Part shown: piece by piece, positions 26,466 to 35,124 of the stretch
Layout: each line of letters begins with the position of its first letter
Numbering within the stretch: the stretch's first letter is position 1
DNA from: Niastella vici
Lineage (GTDB): Bacteria > Bacteroidota > Bacteroidia > Chitinophagales > Chitinophagaceae
Length of the DNA: 64,000 bases
Reading direction: 5' to 3'
Assembly: GCF_002077945.1 (NCBI RefSeq)
Contig: NZ_LVYD01000124.1
Span: 1-64,000 of the forward strand
Notes under the pieces: generated by a model
Database searches by the model: none
Seen by the model: only the letters and a program-made list of their open reading frames with translations
Told to the model about the DNA's origin: nothing
Position numbers and translations under genes: made by a program

Positions 26466-27206
26466 ATGTATAATCAACTTGAAGGTAAAGTAGTGGCCAT
26501 TACCGGAGCAAGCAGCGGCATCGGGAAAGCAATTGCCCGGAACTTGTCAAAATCTGGCGCCAGACTTGTTTTGGGCGCCCGAAGAATGGAACAATTGGAA
26601 AAGATCGCAGAAGAGATTAAAGGCTCAGGAGGCGAATGTGCATACATTATAATGGACGTCAGGCATAAAGTCGACCTGGAACATCTGGTGAATACAGCTG
26701 TTAAAAAATATGGCCGACTCGATGTGATCATCAACAACGCCGGCGTTGCCCAGGTTAGCAGGATCGATGAATTGGATATCGATGGCTGGGAAGAAATGAT
26801 CGACATAAACCTGAAGGGTGTCCTCTATGGGATGGCGGCAGCCATACCCGTATTCAGGCAACAGCAATCCGGGCATATCGTCAATATCATTTCCACTGCA
26901 GGAATAAAGATTGTGCCTACACAGGGCGTGTACGCTGGTACGAAGAATGCCGTTCGTACTATAACGGAAGCCTTCCGGCAGGAATCTGATGGCACTATAC
27001 GGATCACAGGCATTTCCCCGGGAATGGTAAAAACGGATTTTGCCAATAATATGAAGGATCATGCAACACGGGCAGCCATATCAGAAAAGATGGAACAACT
27101 GGCCATTGAACCGGAAGCTATTGCTGATGCCGTGCTCTATGCCATCAGCCAGCCTGCAGACGTTGAAGTGGGCGATATTGTTATCCGCCCCGCACGGCAG
27201 AATTAG
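26466..27206 (+). CDS. Short-chain dehydrogenase/reductase (SDR)
   Basis: 246-residue classical SDR oxidoreductase using NAD(P)H. Signatures: nucleotide-binding TGASSGIG (approximately residues 13-20), ARRMEQL at the end of strand 2 (Arg favours NADP), VIINNAG, and the active-site YAGTK (Tyr-x-x-x-Lys, approximately 156-160) with an upstream Ser in IISTAG. The C-terminal ISPGMVKTDF motif supports the call. The open frame starts at a TTG (26418), but MYNQLEGKVVAITG at 26466 is the family N-terminus. An AraC gene follows after 30 bases with its own promoter-like box. The substrate (probably a small alcohol, ketone or aldehyde) is unknown. Confidence 0.92.
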   Translation: MYNQLEGKVVAITGASSGIGKAIARNLSKSGARLVLGARRMEQLEKIAEEIKGSGGECAYIIMDVRHKVDLEHLVNTAVKKYGRLDVIINNAGVAQVSRIDELDIDGWEEMIDINLKGVLYGMAAAIPVFRQQQSGHIVNIISTAGIKIVPTQGVYAGTKNAVRTITEAFRQESDGTIRITGISPGMVKTDFANNMKDHATRAAISEKMEQLAIEPEAIADAVLYAISQPADVEVGDIVIRPARQN

Positions 27207-27209
27207 TAA

Positions 27210-27217
27210 TAACTTTG
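27210..27217 (+). promoter_or_regulatory. -7 box TAACTTTG before the AraC gene
   Basis: TAACTTTG matches TAnnTTTG exactly, starting just after the SDR stop and 20 bases before the AraC ATG. The AraC gene may therefore also be transcribed from its own start, with a very short leader. Confidence 0.5.
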
Positions 27218-27236
27218 CATATCCCAAAGCGCTAAT

Positions 27237-28154
27237 ATGAAACCATCAATGCCAGGCACATACACAATCGGAAGCATTTCAGAACTGATGCGCTACCTGC
27301 AACAGCCAGAACCTTTGCATCCGCTGATTGCCCTGGTGAACTATAACCAGGTACAACCGTATGGCTTTGAAAAGGGAAAGAAGATCTGCCTCGACCTGTA
27401 CAAAGTGTCGTTCAAAACAAAATTCAGGGGACAGGTAAAATACGGACAGGGATATTATGATTTTGAGGAAGGCGGGCTGGCTTTTATAAAGCCCAGGCAA
27501 ATCGTTATCTCTTCAACTGACGAACAAAGCTATGAGGGCTATGCCCTGTTCTTTCACCCCGATCTTATCAGGAACTATCCGCTTAACAACGTGATAAACA
27601 ACTACGGCTTTTTTTCATATTCTGTATCAGAGGCGCTCTTTCTTTCAGCCAAAGAAAAAGCTGTTATCAACCATTTGTTCAGCAGCATTGCAGCAGAATT
27701 GGAGAATAATATAGATCAATACAGTCAGAATATACTTGTGTCACAAATAGAGCAGTTGTTGAATTACAGCGACCGGTTTTACAACCGGCAGTTCATTACC
27801 CGCAAAGCCATAAACAATGAGATCATCACATCATTGGATAAACTGCTTATTTCTTATTTCAATGAAAACAAAGGACTCGAAAACGGTCTACCTTCCGTGC
27901 GATATGTCAGCAGCCGGCTGCAATTATCATCACGCTACCTCAGCGATCTGCTACGATCCCTCACCGGTCAAAATGCCCAACAGTATATTCAACATAAAGT
28001 CATCGAATATTCGAAAGACATGCTTGGCTCAACCGGCCTCTCCGTAGCCGAAATAGCCTATCAACTTGGGTTCGAACATCCGCAATCTTTCAGCAAACTA
28101 TTCAAGGCAAAAACCAATCTCTCGCCAACGGAATACAGGCAGTCGTTTAATTGA
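27237..28154 (+). CDS. AraC-family transcriptional regulator
   Basis: 305 residues. An N-terminal cupin-like sensor half (PLIALVNYNQVQP, VKYGQGYYDFEEGGLAFIKP) is followed by a C-terminal AraC DNA-binding domain: VRYVSSRLQLSSRYLSDLLR (first HTH) and LSVAEIAYQLGFEHPQSFSK (second HTH), ending LSPTEYRQS. It sits directly downstream of the SDR gene in the same direction, the usual arrangement for a regulator controlling its neighbour in response to a small molecule. A short hairpin GCTTTC-GA-GAAAGC lies after the stop (28171-28184) without a U-tract. Confidence 0.9.
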   Translation: MKPSMPGTYTIGSISELMRYLQQPEPLHPLIALVNYNQVQPYGFEKGKKICLDLYKVSFKTKFRGQVKYGQGYYDFEEGGLAFIKPRQIVISSTDEQSYEGYALFFHPDLIRNYPLNNVINNYGFFSYSVSEALFLSAKEKAVINHLFSSIAAELENNIDQYSQNILVSQIEQLLNYSDRFYNRQFITRKAINNEIITSLDKLLISYFNENKGLENGLPSVRYVSSRLQLSSRYLSDLLRSLTGQNAQQYIQHKVIEYSKDMLGSTGLSVAEIAYQLGFEHPQSFSKLFKAKTNLSPTEYRQSFN

Positions 28155-28222
28155 ACTTATTAGGAGACATGCTTTCGAGAAAGCCTTAAAATGTTCAAAT
28201 TTGTGAGTTAAAGAATTGGATT

Positions 28223-30205
28223 TTAATATTTTCTTTTGGTTTTCTCAAAGTATTCCTGTAATAAATTTATCATTTCACTCTGATGGTTTAATGCCAGCTT
28301 ATCATTCCATATTGGATACTGGTAAATGATATCAGATTTAAGAGAGTCAAAAGTCCCTTTTGATTTTTTGTCTTCAAATTTTGCCTTTTTAACTCCATAG
28401 GGAAAATCACTGTATTCAGAGTTTATGCTTCGTGTCACCAACGCCAGGTTGCCAAAATTATGAAGTTGAGTATCGCATAATTTATCTTTTGAGTTTCGAG
28501 GTGATTGTGGAGAAATATGTTCCACGGAGTTTTTTGCTGTTATCCTGTACTCTTTCCATTCTTCGCTCTTGTTGAACTTAACTCTTTCATGCCATAAAAC
28601 AAATTCAAGTTTGTAAAACCAATAGTGGGGAAAACTTGTCCCCAAAGCTTCTGTCAAAACTTTAGTAGTTGGTTCAATATCTGGATAACCATCCATGCAT
28701 TCCTTGGTTCGGTCAATAAGCTCCCTGCCTTCTTGCATACTTGAAAAAAGTATGTTGTCAAGAACTTTTAGCCATGCAAAAGCATCATCAAATGAAGGGA
28801 ACTCAAGCAACCAATTCAAAAATGGCGTAAGCCAATATTGCGTGGTGTTTTGCTGAGAATGATAAAGAATGCTTTGTAACATCGCAAAACCGTCTAACTC
28901 TTGTGTTTTTTGCCTGCGTAAGTAATAAAACCATCCTTTTTTCTTTTGATTTTGCTTATAAACTTTTTTTATCAAATGTATTTCGGTCATATCATTTACT
29001 TCAACCCACTTGATAATGTATTTATCAAAAGCCTCTCGCATTTTAAATAGCAGGTCCATGAAAGCAATACTTTCTGTTTCGTCCTCCTCTCTCCTGCTTT
29101 CATAATCATTTTGATTTTTTAGAAAAAAATATTCCGAATAAATATGTAATAATTCCTTTTCATTGATCCTCTGAATGTCTATCCGTTGATTACGATGTAA
29201 GTAAACTCTAAGTGTGTGTAGTAATAGTTGAGGAAAGGTAAGAATACTTCTAACTGGTTCTAATTCATCATCTGTTGCATTTGGATGCATTTCTTCAAAA
29301 TCAGGTTCTTCATCTCCGTAAACTGCTTCATCCCAGTTTTTCCTTTTACCAATGATATCTTGCAATGTAAGTTTTTCTGCTTTTGCCTTTTCATCTATTA
29401 GAATATTTTCAATTTGCTTCCAATCATGAACCCACTGATCATATGTATTTGCCACACCTCTTGCATATCCTGTTTCATAGGTTAAACTTCTTTCAATGTA
29501 GTTATTCATATCACTGCATGCATTCCAGAGAATGCCATACCTGTATCTCTTTTTGCTGTTTCCTATTTTTGAAAGAAAGTGTGTTTTCAATATTTCATGC
29601 TGCGCTAATTGAATGCCCCTGTTGTTTAGTGTTTCGAAAAGTTTATTTAGGTCAGTAGATGGCGGAACTTCTGTAATAACCATCTTGACCTTTTGTAATA
29701 AAAAATAAATATATTTATTTTTTAGTTCTTTTGATTGCAGGTTCTCGGTAATAAGCGCCCCAATGATTTTTCGCGCCTTGCTCAATCTCACTAAGTCATC
29801 AAACTCTGTGTCATTCTCTATCGATTCCGAGCCAGACAAAAGTTGATTAAAATACATTTCTACATTTTTCCTTATTGAAAAGTTTAGTCGTAAGCCATTT
29901 ACTGTACGTGTAAAATCTTTAATCGACTCCCCTAACTCGTTTGCCAAAAGCCATAATGTGGTGAATCGTTGTTGCCCATCAACAAGATCAAAGCAGTTTT
30001 CAATTTTTTGATACTTAACAGTAATTATTCCTCCAATATAATAAATGTCCTTATTCGCCTTGCATGCGATCAATATATCATGGAAAAGGGTGTTTACCTG
30101 CTCTTCTTTCCAAACATATAAGCGCTGATACCGGGGTATATTATAACGAAAATCTTTTTGAATTATGGACTTGATGTCGTATAACTCTGAATTCACTATA
30201 TCCAT
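28223..30205 (-). CDS. DUF262/DUF1524 (GmrSD-like) protein, probable phage-defence nuclease
   Basis: 660 residues. N-terminal DUF262 (ParB-like) domain: IPRYQRLYVWKEEQVNTLF and the nucleotide-binding signature DLVDGQQRFTTLWLL (approximately residues 73-87). C-terminal DUF1524 HNH nuclease: NSVEHISPQSPRN with LHNFGNLALVTRSINSEYSD (approximately 559-605), matching the His and Asn positions of that family. This is the fused arrangement of GmrSD-type (type IV) restriction enzymes that cut modified phage DNA. It overlaps the upstream DUF262 gene by 10 bases. It is AT-richer than most neighbours, fitting an accessory gene. Target modification is unknown. Confidence 0.85.
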   Translation of the reverse strand: MDIVNSELYDIKSIIQKDFRYNIPRYQRLYVWKEEQVNTLFHDILIACKANKDIYYIGGIITVKYQKIENCFDLVDGQQRFTTLWLLANELGESIKDFTRTVNGLRLNFSIRKNVEMYFNQLLSGSESIENDTEFDDLVRLSKARKIIGALITENLQSKELKNKYIYFLLQKVKMVITEVPPSTDLNKLFETLNNRGIQLAQHEILKTHFLSKIGNSKKRYRYGILWNACSDMNNYIERSLTYETGYARGVANTYDQWVHDWKQIENILIDEKAKAEKLTLQDIIGKRKNWDEAVYGDEEPDFEEMHPNATDDELEPVRSILTFPQLLLHTLRVYLHRNQRIDIQRINEKELLHIYSEYFFLKNQNDYESRREEDETESIAFMDLLFKMREAFDKYIIKWVEVNDMTEIHLIKKVYKQNQKKKGWFYYLRRQKTQELDGFAMLQSILYHSQQNTTQYWLTPFLNWLLEFPSFDDAFAWLKVLDNILFSSMQEGRELIDRTKECMDGYPDIEPTTKVLTEALGTSFPHYWFYKLEFVLWHERVKFNKSEEWKEYRITAKNSVEHISPQSPRNSKDKLCDTQLHNFGNLALVTRSINSEYSDFPYGVKKAKFEDKKSKGTFDSLKSDIIYQYPIWNDKLALNHQSEMINLLQEYFEKTKRKY

Positions 30206-31608
30206 TGTAATCTATCTTTTAATGTTCCTTCGTTTTGCTTAAAATATGATAACACTCTTTGTTTGTAGGCATTTCTAACTCCATAGTCTTGACTATCCAA
30301 ATCTTCGTTCTCATAAATTGTCTGAAGATTTCTTTGTGATTGAATAAAATCAAAAACCTCCTGTGGCATATAAGCATTTGCAATTACATCCAGCAAATTA
30401 TTGCTATTATCAATCAGGCTGTTTTTTACGGCTTCCTTTTTTACATAATACTTTTCAATCCGAATGCTCCCAATATAATAATCAAAATACTTTACAGCTT
30501 CTTCAATTTTTACAATTCCAAAAGTGTCGTAATACATAACCATACAAAGTTGCATGAAGTTTCGCAAGTAAACAGACATATTCTCTGTATAAATTGAGTG
30601 ATAATATTTCCTTGCTTCAATTACGGAATTTTCCGCAATATTTTCTGAAAACAAGTATTCGTGAATCCCATGATACTTCTGAGTGAACCTGAAAAAATTG
30701 TGTCCTTTAAAAATAGGCTGGCGAATAGCAAAAGGTAAATCAAGTGACGATTCGTTTACATTATTATTAGCATGTAATATATACGTATTATCAGCATTTA
30801 ATGAAATAGATTTATACCGTTGATTTACTCTTCCGGGAAACAATTCATAGCCATCTTTAATGGAGCTTTTGTGAGTTTGTTTTTGAAAAGTTTGTAGCAA
30901 TATATCTTTGTCTTCCGGAATTAGTTGAGATTGCCCTCTCCACATCCTTGCTCTATAAAGGATTTTATAAAACAAATGCTGTAAACCAGATTCGGATTTT
31001 TTTTCCTTTTGGGATTGGAAGACAGCTCTTTCCCACTCTTGTGCAAGACGTTCCTGCAAATCTTCCGAATAAATTTCTCTTAGGTGATATGCCTTTAGAA
31101 AATCGTCTGCACCAAGTGTTACACCTCTATTATTTTGCGAGTCAAAAAAAGCAAAAGCATTATCCTCATTATCACTTATGATAAGTGTAAACCGTAGTCG
31201 GATATAGAAGTTGAAATGATTCAGTTTCTCAAGCAGCGACTTTTTTCCTTCAAGGTAAGTAAGATTTTTTTTAATGTTGTAGAATGAAATATGGTTGTTG
31301 TAAGCTAAATTTTGACTTTCCGATAGCTCTCCAGTAAGAATATATTGAATCAGGGTAAGTGTTGTTAATCTTTGCTGTCCGTCAATTATCTGAAACCTCC
31401 TTTCCGTATCTTGATAAAAAACTATCCCACCCATATAATATTCAAGATTGGGATTTGGTCTCAAAATAAAGAACTCTTCAAGATCACTTAAAAGTTCATC
31501 AATTTTTTCCGTTGTCCACCTGTATGGTCGCTGATATTCAGGGATGAGAATATTTCTGTATTGTTTAAAAATTTCATTGTATGTATGAGTGTAAACCTTT
31601 ACCATCAT
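30196..31608 (-). CDS. DUF262-domain protein without recognised HNH
   Basis: 470 residues with the DUF262 N-terminal domain: IPEYQRPYRWTTEKIDELLSDL, cited as IPEYQRPYRWTTEKI, YMGGIVFYQ, and FQIIDGQQRLTTLTLIQY (approximately residues 71-88), plus FDSQNNRGVTLGADDFLKAY near residue 155 that parallels FETLNNRGIQLAQHEILK of the neighbour. The DUF1524 HNH region found in the downstream partner is not visible; the C-terminal part (approximately 350-470) is helical. The 10-base overlap with the next gene suggests coupled translation. It is best read as a two-protein defence unit in which one subunit senses (NTP binding) and the other cuts. ATG at 31608 or 31605. Confidence 0.8.
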   Translation of the reverse strand: MMVKVYTHTYNEIFKQYRNILIPEYQRPYRWTTEKIDELLSDLEEFFILRPNPNLEYYMGGIVFYQDTERRFQIIDGQQRLTTLTLIQYILTGELSESQNLAYNNHISFYNIKKNLTYLEGKKSLLEKLNHFNFYIRLRFTLIISDNEDNAFAFFDSQNNRGVTLGADDFLKAYHLREIYSEDLQERLAQEWERAVFQSQKEKKSESGLQHLFYKILYRARMWRGQSQLIPEDKDILLQTFQKQTHKSSIKDGYELFPGRVNQRYKSISLNADNTYILHANNNVNESSLDLPFAIRQPIFKGHNFFRFTQKYHGIHEYLFSENIAENSVIEARKYYHSIYTENMSVYLRNFMQLCMVMYYDTFGIVKIEEAVKYFDYYIGSIRIEKYYVKKEAVKNSLIDNSNNLLDVIANAYMPQEVFDFIQSQRNLQTIYENEDLDSQDYGVRNAYKQRVLSYFKQNEGTLKDRLQWI

Positions 31609-31877
31609 CTTTACTGTTTTGTAATCTTTAACTCCTATTATTAGCCATGAATTGTCATTAATATTAATCAGGCTTAACTAACGCTTATGTGGAGCTATAA
31701 TACACTATTTTTGATCAAAAAGCAATTTCCTGTATTATACTTTTAGAATGTATGGGGTAAACATGTAGCATTTAAAGCGAACTGATATTACGTTCTGAAC
31801 TGAACTGAGGTCTGGAATCAACTGGCCTGAAAAAAATAAGCAAATAAAAAACGTGAAAAATACCTGTTTTAAAAGGC
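31609..31877. other. Intergenic, AT-rich, no gene recognised
   Basis: The sequence upstream of the DUF262 pair and before the small ORFs is AT-rich without long frames. A minus-strand frame at 31735-31923 has no coding character. Confidence 0.35.
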
Positions 31878-31994
31878 ATGTATGTTTTGGTAAGTAGAGC
31901 TTATAAAAAACCGATCGGAACAACTTATTCGACCAACATACTAGTGCCCGAAGATTTTAAATCATGGTTACAATCCATTAAAGATGAAATATAA
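31878..31994 (+). CDS. Small ORF, 38 residues, unknown
   Basis: ATG to TAA, peptide starting MYVLVSRAYKKPIGTTYSTN and ending WLQSIKDEI. It looks protein-like (amphipathic, charged C-terminus) but is too short to place. It precedes another small ORF by 29 bases, and a clear terminator follows both at 32211, implying that this strand is transcribed. It could equally be the remnant of a larger gene. Confidence 0.35.
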   Translation: MYVLVSRAYKKPIGTTYSTNILVPEDFKSWLQSIKDEI

Positions 31995-32023
31995 GATATA
32001 AAATTAAAATACTGCTAGTATAT

Positions 32024-32194
32024 ATGAAATATTTCAATGGGGCCAATTGTGATGGCATCCCATTTTTCTACAATAGCAATGGCGAGCGATTAAATTTACT
32101 GCAGGAAGTTAATTTTGATAAATTCCTGGCAGAAAGCACTTTTATAGAACTCGTATGGTCATGTGCACAAACAAACCCTCCTAAAGAATATTAA
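32024..32194 (+). CDS. Small ORF, 56 residues, unknown
   Basis: ATG to TAA peptide beginning MKYFNGANCDGIPFFY, with a central NSNGERLNLLQEVNFDKFL and the end TNPPKEY. It has two cysteines and several aromatic residues, no signal peptide or membrane helix. Composition is protein-like, and a strong hairpin terminator starts 17 bases past the stop. With the preceding 38-residue frame it may be a small operon, a toxin/immunity-type pair, or a relic; none is proven. No family was recognised. Confidence 0.45.
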   Translation: MKYFNGANCDGIPFFYNSNGERLNLLQEVNFDKFLAESTFIELVWSCAQTNPPKEY

Positions 32195-32210
32195 ATATAT
32201 ATATAAATAG

Positions 32211-32247
32211 AGAGGTTGTACCGCCAGTTGGCTGACAGCCTCTTTTC
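32211..32247 (+). terminator. Rho-independent terminator after the small ORFs
   Basis: AGAGGTTGT ... ACAGCCTCT gives a 9-bp stem with one G-U pair around a loop containing a further CAG/CTG pairing, followed by TTTTC. It lies 17 bases after the 56-residue ORF. Confidence 0.8.
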
Positions 32248-32334
32248 GTTATGGTTCCTGTTTTATAATTCAAACAAAAAGGCGTATAATAGCGAAACAA
32301 ATAATAACGGTCATTACAACAGCATTTACCCCTA

Positions 32335-32865
32335 ATGAAAAAAAAGATATTTCGTGATCGCCTTTATAATTTCATTCTTCCTTTGGTCTTTTTAGAATGG
32401 TGGTATGTTATGCTTGCTTTAATTTTCGTAGTGCTGATTGAAACTTATATTGTAAAACTATTTATAAAAGAAAAATTCAAGCGGCTGTTAGCGCTTCTTA
32501 TTAAGGCAAACATAATTACCACTTTAATGGGTTTCCTGTTCCAGGGGATCATCAGGGTGGTTCTTGGAATAATAATTTATTCTACAACTGACCAGGATTT
32601 TGTAAATAATCCGGTAATTTTGGGGATATTCGGAAATGTAGGTATTGGCTCTAAGTTTGATAGCGCTGCCATTTCGGATATCATCACAAGTATGATAATA
32701 TGCCTCGTTGTATCAGTAATTATTGAGGGAAATATGATAAAAAAGGACTTACAGAATACCCATAATAGTACCGTAATATCGAAAAGCGTTTTGATTGCAA
32801 ATATTATTTCCTATCTTCTTCTAACGCCATGGGTGTTTTATAATTTTTACCGGGCAAGTAAATAA
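32335..32865 (+). CDS. Small polytopic membrane protein, unknown function
   Basis: 176 residues with a basic N-terminus (MKKKIFRDRLYNF) and about four or five hydrophobic segments: FILPLVFLEWWYVMLALIFV, LLALLIKANIITTLMGFLF, VLGIIIYST, IITSMIICLVVSVIIEG, and ANIISYLLLTPWVFYNF. No transporter or enzyme signature is visible. The first segment FLEWWYVMLALIFVVLIETY pattern, of the FEWWYV type, is seen in small Bacteroidota membrane proteins without known role. It ends eight bases before the convergent radical SAM gene. Confidence 0.65.
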   Translation: MKKKIFRDRLYNFILPLVFLEWWYVMLALIFVVLIETYIVKLFIKEKFKRLLALLIKANIITTLMGFLFQGIIRVVLGIIIYSTTDQDFVNNPVILGIFGNVGIGSKFDSAAISDIITSMIICLVVSVIIEGNMIKKDLQNTHNSTVISKSVLIANIISYLLLTPWVFYNFYRASK

Positions 32866-32873
32866 CTATGCGG

Positions 32874-35078
32874 TTACAACCTTAGTAACCCAACTTTATG
32901 CAAGGTATTCACCGGCTTATTATCCCAGAACAGTTCAAAATCTTCCAGTCCGGCGGCATGGTAACTGTCCATAACGTCCTGTAGCGTTAGCAGCTTAGGA
33001 TTATTGATCGACAATTCCTTCAGCATGCCGGCCAGCCAGTCGCCCTGTTCGCGGCTAACACTGATGCTGAATTGCATTCGTTTGTCCTGAAATGTTAAGG
33101 AAGTCATTTCCCAGCTATTGCCTTTTTTACTTTTGGTGATGTGCTCTACAATGGGTGGCCTGCCCAGGTATACGATCCTGGCAGTAGGTTTGGCAGCTAT
33201 ATAAAGATCCTGTTCCAGCACTTTTTGAATATAGTCAGGCGCTACTTTTGTTTTGGGCACTTTAAACTCGAACCATTTTTGTAACGGTTCATTAAGTCCA
33301 ATGCCATGCATATAGTTGAACAGGGATTTCTTCAGGCCAAACGAAAACTCTTCATGCTCGGCGCCCGTTTCATCGATGTGCACAAGGTCGTTATTCGCAA
33401 AGGCGCCCATCAGCGCCGACTCTCTTTTTACCTTGAATTTTTCGGGTTGCATTCCTATGGGGCTATGCACCGTCATGGTAAACAAATGCCAGAAGGCCGA
33501 CTGCAGTATACCGGCAGCGAATAGCTGCCGTACCATTTCCAGCGAATCGATGGTTTCCTGTTCGGTTTGAGTGGGAAAACCATACATCAGGTAAGCATGC
33601 ACCATTATATCGGCCTCGGTAAAGTGTTTGTTCACCTGGGCTACCTGCGCTACGGTAATTCCTTTCTGAATAAGCTCAAGCAGGCGGTCGCTGGCCACTT
33701 CCAACCCACCTGAAACAGCAATACAACCGGAGCGTTTCAATAACAGGCAGAGATCGCGGGTAAAGCTTTTTTCAAAACGCACATTGGCCCACCAGCTCAA
33801 AGTTAATTTGCGCCTGATGATCTCCAGCGCCAGTGCCCGCATCATGGCCGGCGGTGCGGCCTCATCAACGAAATGAAAACCGTTCTGCCCCGTCTGTTTC
33901 ATCATCTCTTCCATGCGGTCGACCAACAGAGCGGCGGCAATGGGTTCATACAGTTTGATATAATCGAGTGAAATATCGCAGAACGTGCATTTACCCCAAT
34001 AGCAGCCATGCGCCATGGTGAGCTTGTTCCAACGGCCATCGCTCCACATGCGGTGCATGGGGTTTACTACTTCAATAGCAGAAATGTATTTATCGAGCAG
34101 AAAATCGCTGTAATCGGGTGTGCCCACCTGCGCCTGTTTGTAATCGCTGCAACTTTTGTTATCGATGTAATGCACGCTCCCATTCTGCAGGGTAAAAGTT
34201 CTTTTCAGGTCTTCGGCTGAACGATGGCCTTCTACCAGTTGCACCAGTTGTTCAAGCGGCGCCTCGCCATCATCGAGGGTAATATAATCGTAGAACTCGA
34301 ATACCCGCGGGTCGGTAAGCGAACGCAATTCGGTATTGGCAAAGCCACCACCCATGGCCACTTTTACTTCGGGATAATGCTGTTTGATGTACTGCCCGCA
34401 ACGCAGCGAGGTATACAGGTTGCCGGGAAAAGGAACAGAAATGGCTACCAGTTTCGGTTCCAACCTTTCCATATGTGTTTTAAGCAGCCTGATCAGCAAT
34501 TCATCAACAAAGGTATATTCATTTTGCAGGGCCTTGTACAATTCGTCGAAGCTGTTGGCGGAACGGCCCAGCTTTTCGGCGTAGCGGCTGAACCCAAAAT
34601 GCTCGTCCACACATTCGCTAATGAGGTCACTCAGGTCTTCGAGGTACATGGTGGCAAAATGCTTGCCTTTGTCCTGCGTGCCCATGGAGCCGAATGCCCA
34701 GTCCAGGTCTTCCAGTTGAGCAAAACGGCTGGCTTCGGGCAAAAAATCCCTTTTACAGATGCGGTGCGCCATGGTAGGGTTATGGCCCTGTAAAAAGAGC
34801 ACCACGTCGTTGATGGTATGAATATAATCTTCCTGTAGGGCCACCATGCGGGCGGCATTGTCGCTCAGGGGCTTTTCGAGGCGGTTTATGCGGTTGAACA
34901 ATTCCTGCAGCCCTTCCTGGCAAAACAGGGCCAGGGTTACCTCAATACCCAAATCGCTCTGGAAGGAACGGATATTTTTGGTATTCAGAAAGCCCTTCAG
35001 ATATGCCGTTGCCGGATACGGCGTATTAAGCTGCGTAAACGGCGGAGTGATCAAAAACACAGGAACGCTCAAAATCAA
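32874..35078 (-). CDS. B12-binding-domain radical SAM protein
   Basis: 734 residues. An N-terminal portion (LITPPFTQLNTPYPA) leads to a cobalamin-binding-like Rossmann domain (KLVAISVPFPGNLYTSLRCG, VKVAMGGGFANTE, approximately residues 215-275). The radical SAM core begins near 350 with HGCYWGKCTFCDIS: the cluster cysteines are spaced CX4CX2C, one residue longer than the canonical CX3CX2C. Later blocks are HFVDEAAPP, SWWANVRFEKSF and GLEVASDRLLELIQKGI, family features of the TIM barrel. Such proteins methylate unactivated carbons or modify peptides; the substrate is unknown. The start is TTG (35078); an upstream in-frame stop excludes an earlier ATG. Next to two paralogues of an unknown family, it might modify their products, an inference only. 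Confidence 0.85.
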   Translation of the reverse strand: MILSVPVFLITPPFTQLNTPYPATAYLKGFLNTKNIRSFQSDLGIEVTLALFCQEGLQELFNRINRLEKPLSDNAARMVALQEDYIHTINDVVLFLQGHNPTMAHRICKRDFLPEASRFAQLEDLDWAFGSMGTQDKGKHFATMYLEDLSDLISECVDEHFGFSRYAEKLGRSANSFDELYKALQNEYTFVDELLIRLLKTHMERLEPKLVAISVPFPGNLYTSLRCGQYIKQHYPEVKVAMGGGFANTELRSLTDPRVFEFYDYITLDDGEAPLEQLVQLVEGHRSAEDLKRTFTLQNGSVHYIDNKSCSDYKQAQVGTPDYSDFLLDKYISAIEVVNPMHRMWSDGRWNKLTMAHGCYWGKCTFCDISLDYIKLYEPIAAALLVDRMEEMMKQTGQNGFHFVDEAAPPAMMRALALEIIRRKLTLSWWANVRFEKSFTRDLCLLLKRSGCIAVSGGLEVASDRLLELIQKGITVAQVAQVNKHFTEADIMVHAYLMYGFPTQTEQETIDSLEMVRQLFAAGILQSAFWHLFTMTVHSPIGMQPEKFKVKRESALMGAFANNDLVHIDETGAEHEEFSFGLKKSLFNYMHGIGLNEPLQKWFEFKVPKTKVAPDYIQKVLEQDLYIAAKPTARIVYLGRPPIVEHITKSKKGNSWEMTSLTFQDKRMQFSISVSREQGDWLAGMLKELSINNPKLLTLQDVMDSYHAAGLEDFELFWDNKPVNTLHKVGLLRL

Positions 35079-35100
35079 ATAATTTGGGGCAAAATTAGGC

Positions 35101-35120
35101 TAAAAACCCGGTTTTTGGCG
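35101..35120 (-). terminator. Probable terminator after the 35125 gene
   Basis: On the minus strand CCAAAAACC-GGG-TTTTTAGC pairs AAAAACC with GGTTTTT and is followed by a U-containing stretch, a few bases past the stop at 35125. It overlaps the radical SAM leader. Confidence 0.45.
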
Positions 35121-35124
35121 GCGT

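Noticed and set aside
28171-28184. Terminator after the AraC gene
   Set aside because: The GCTTTC-GA-GAAAGC stem is only 6 bp and no T-run follows.
28223-32865. Integrated element with attachment sites
   Set aside because: The stretch is AT-rich, but no integrase, tRNA or flanking direct repeat was seen.
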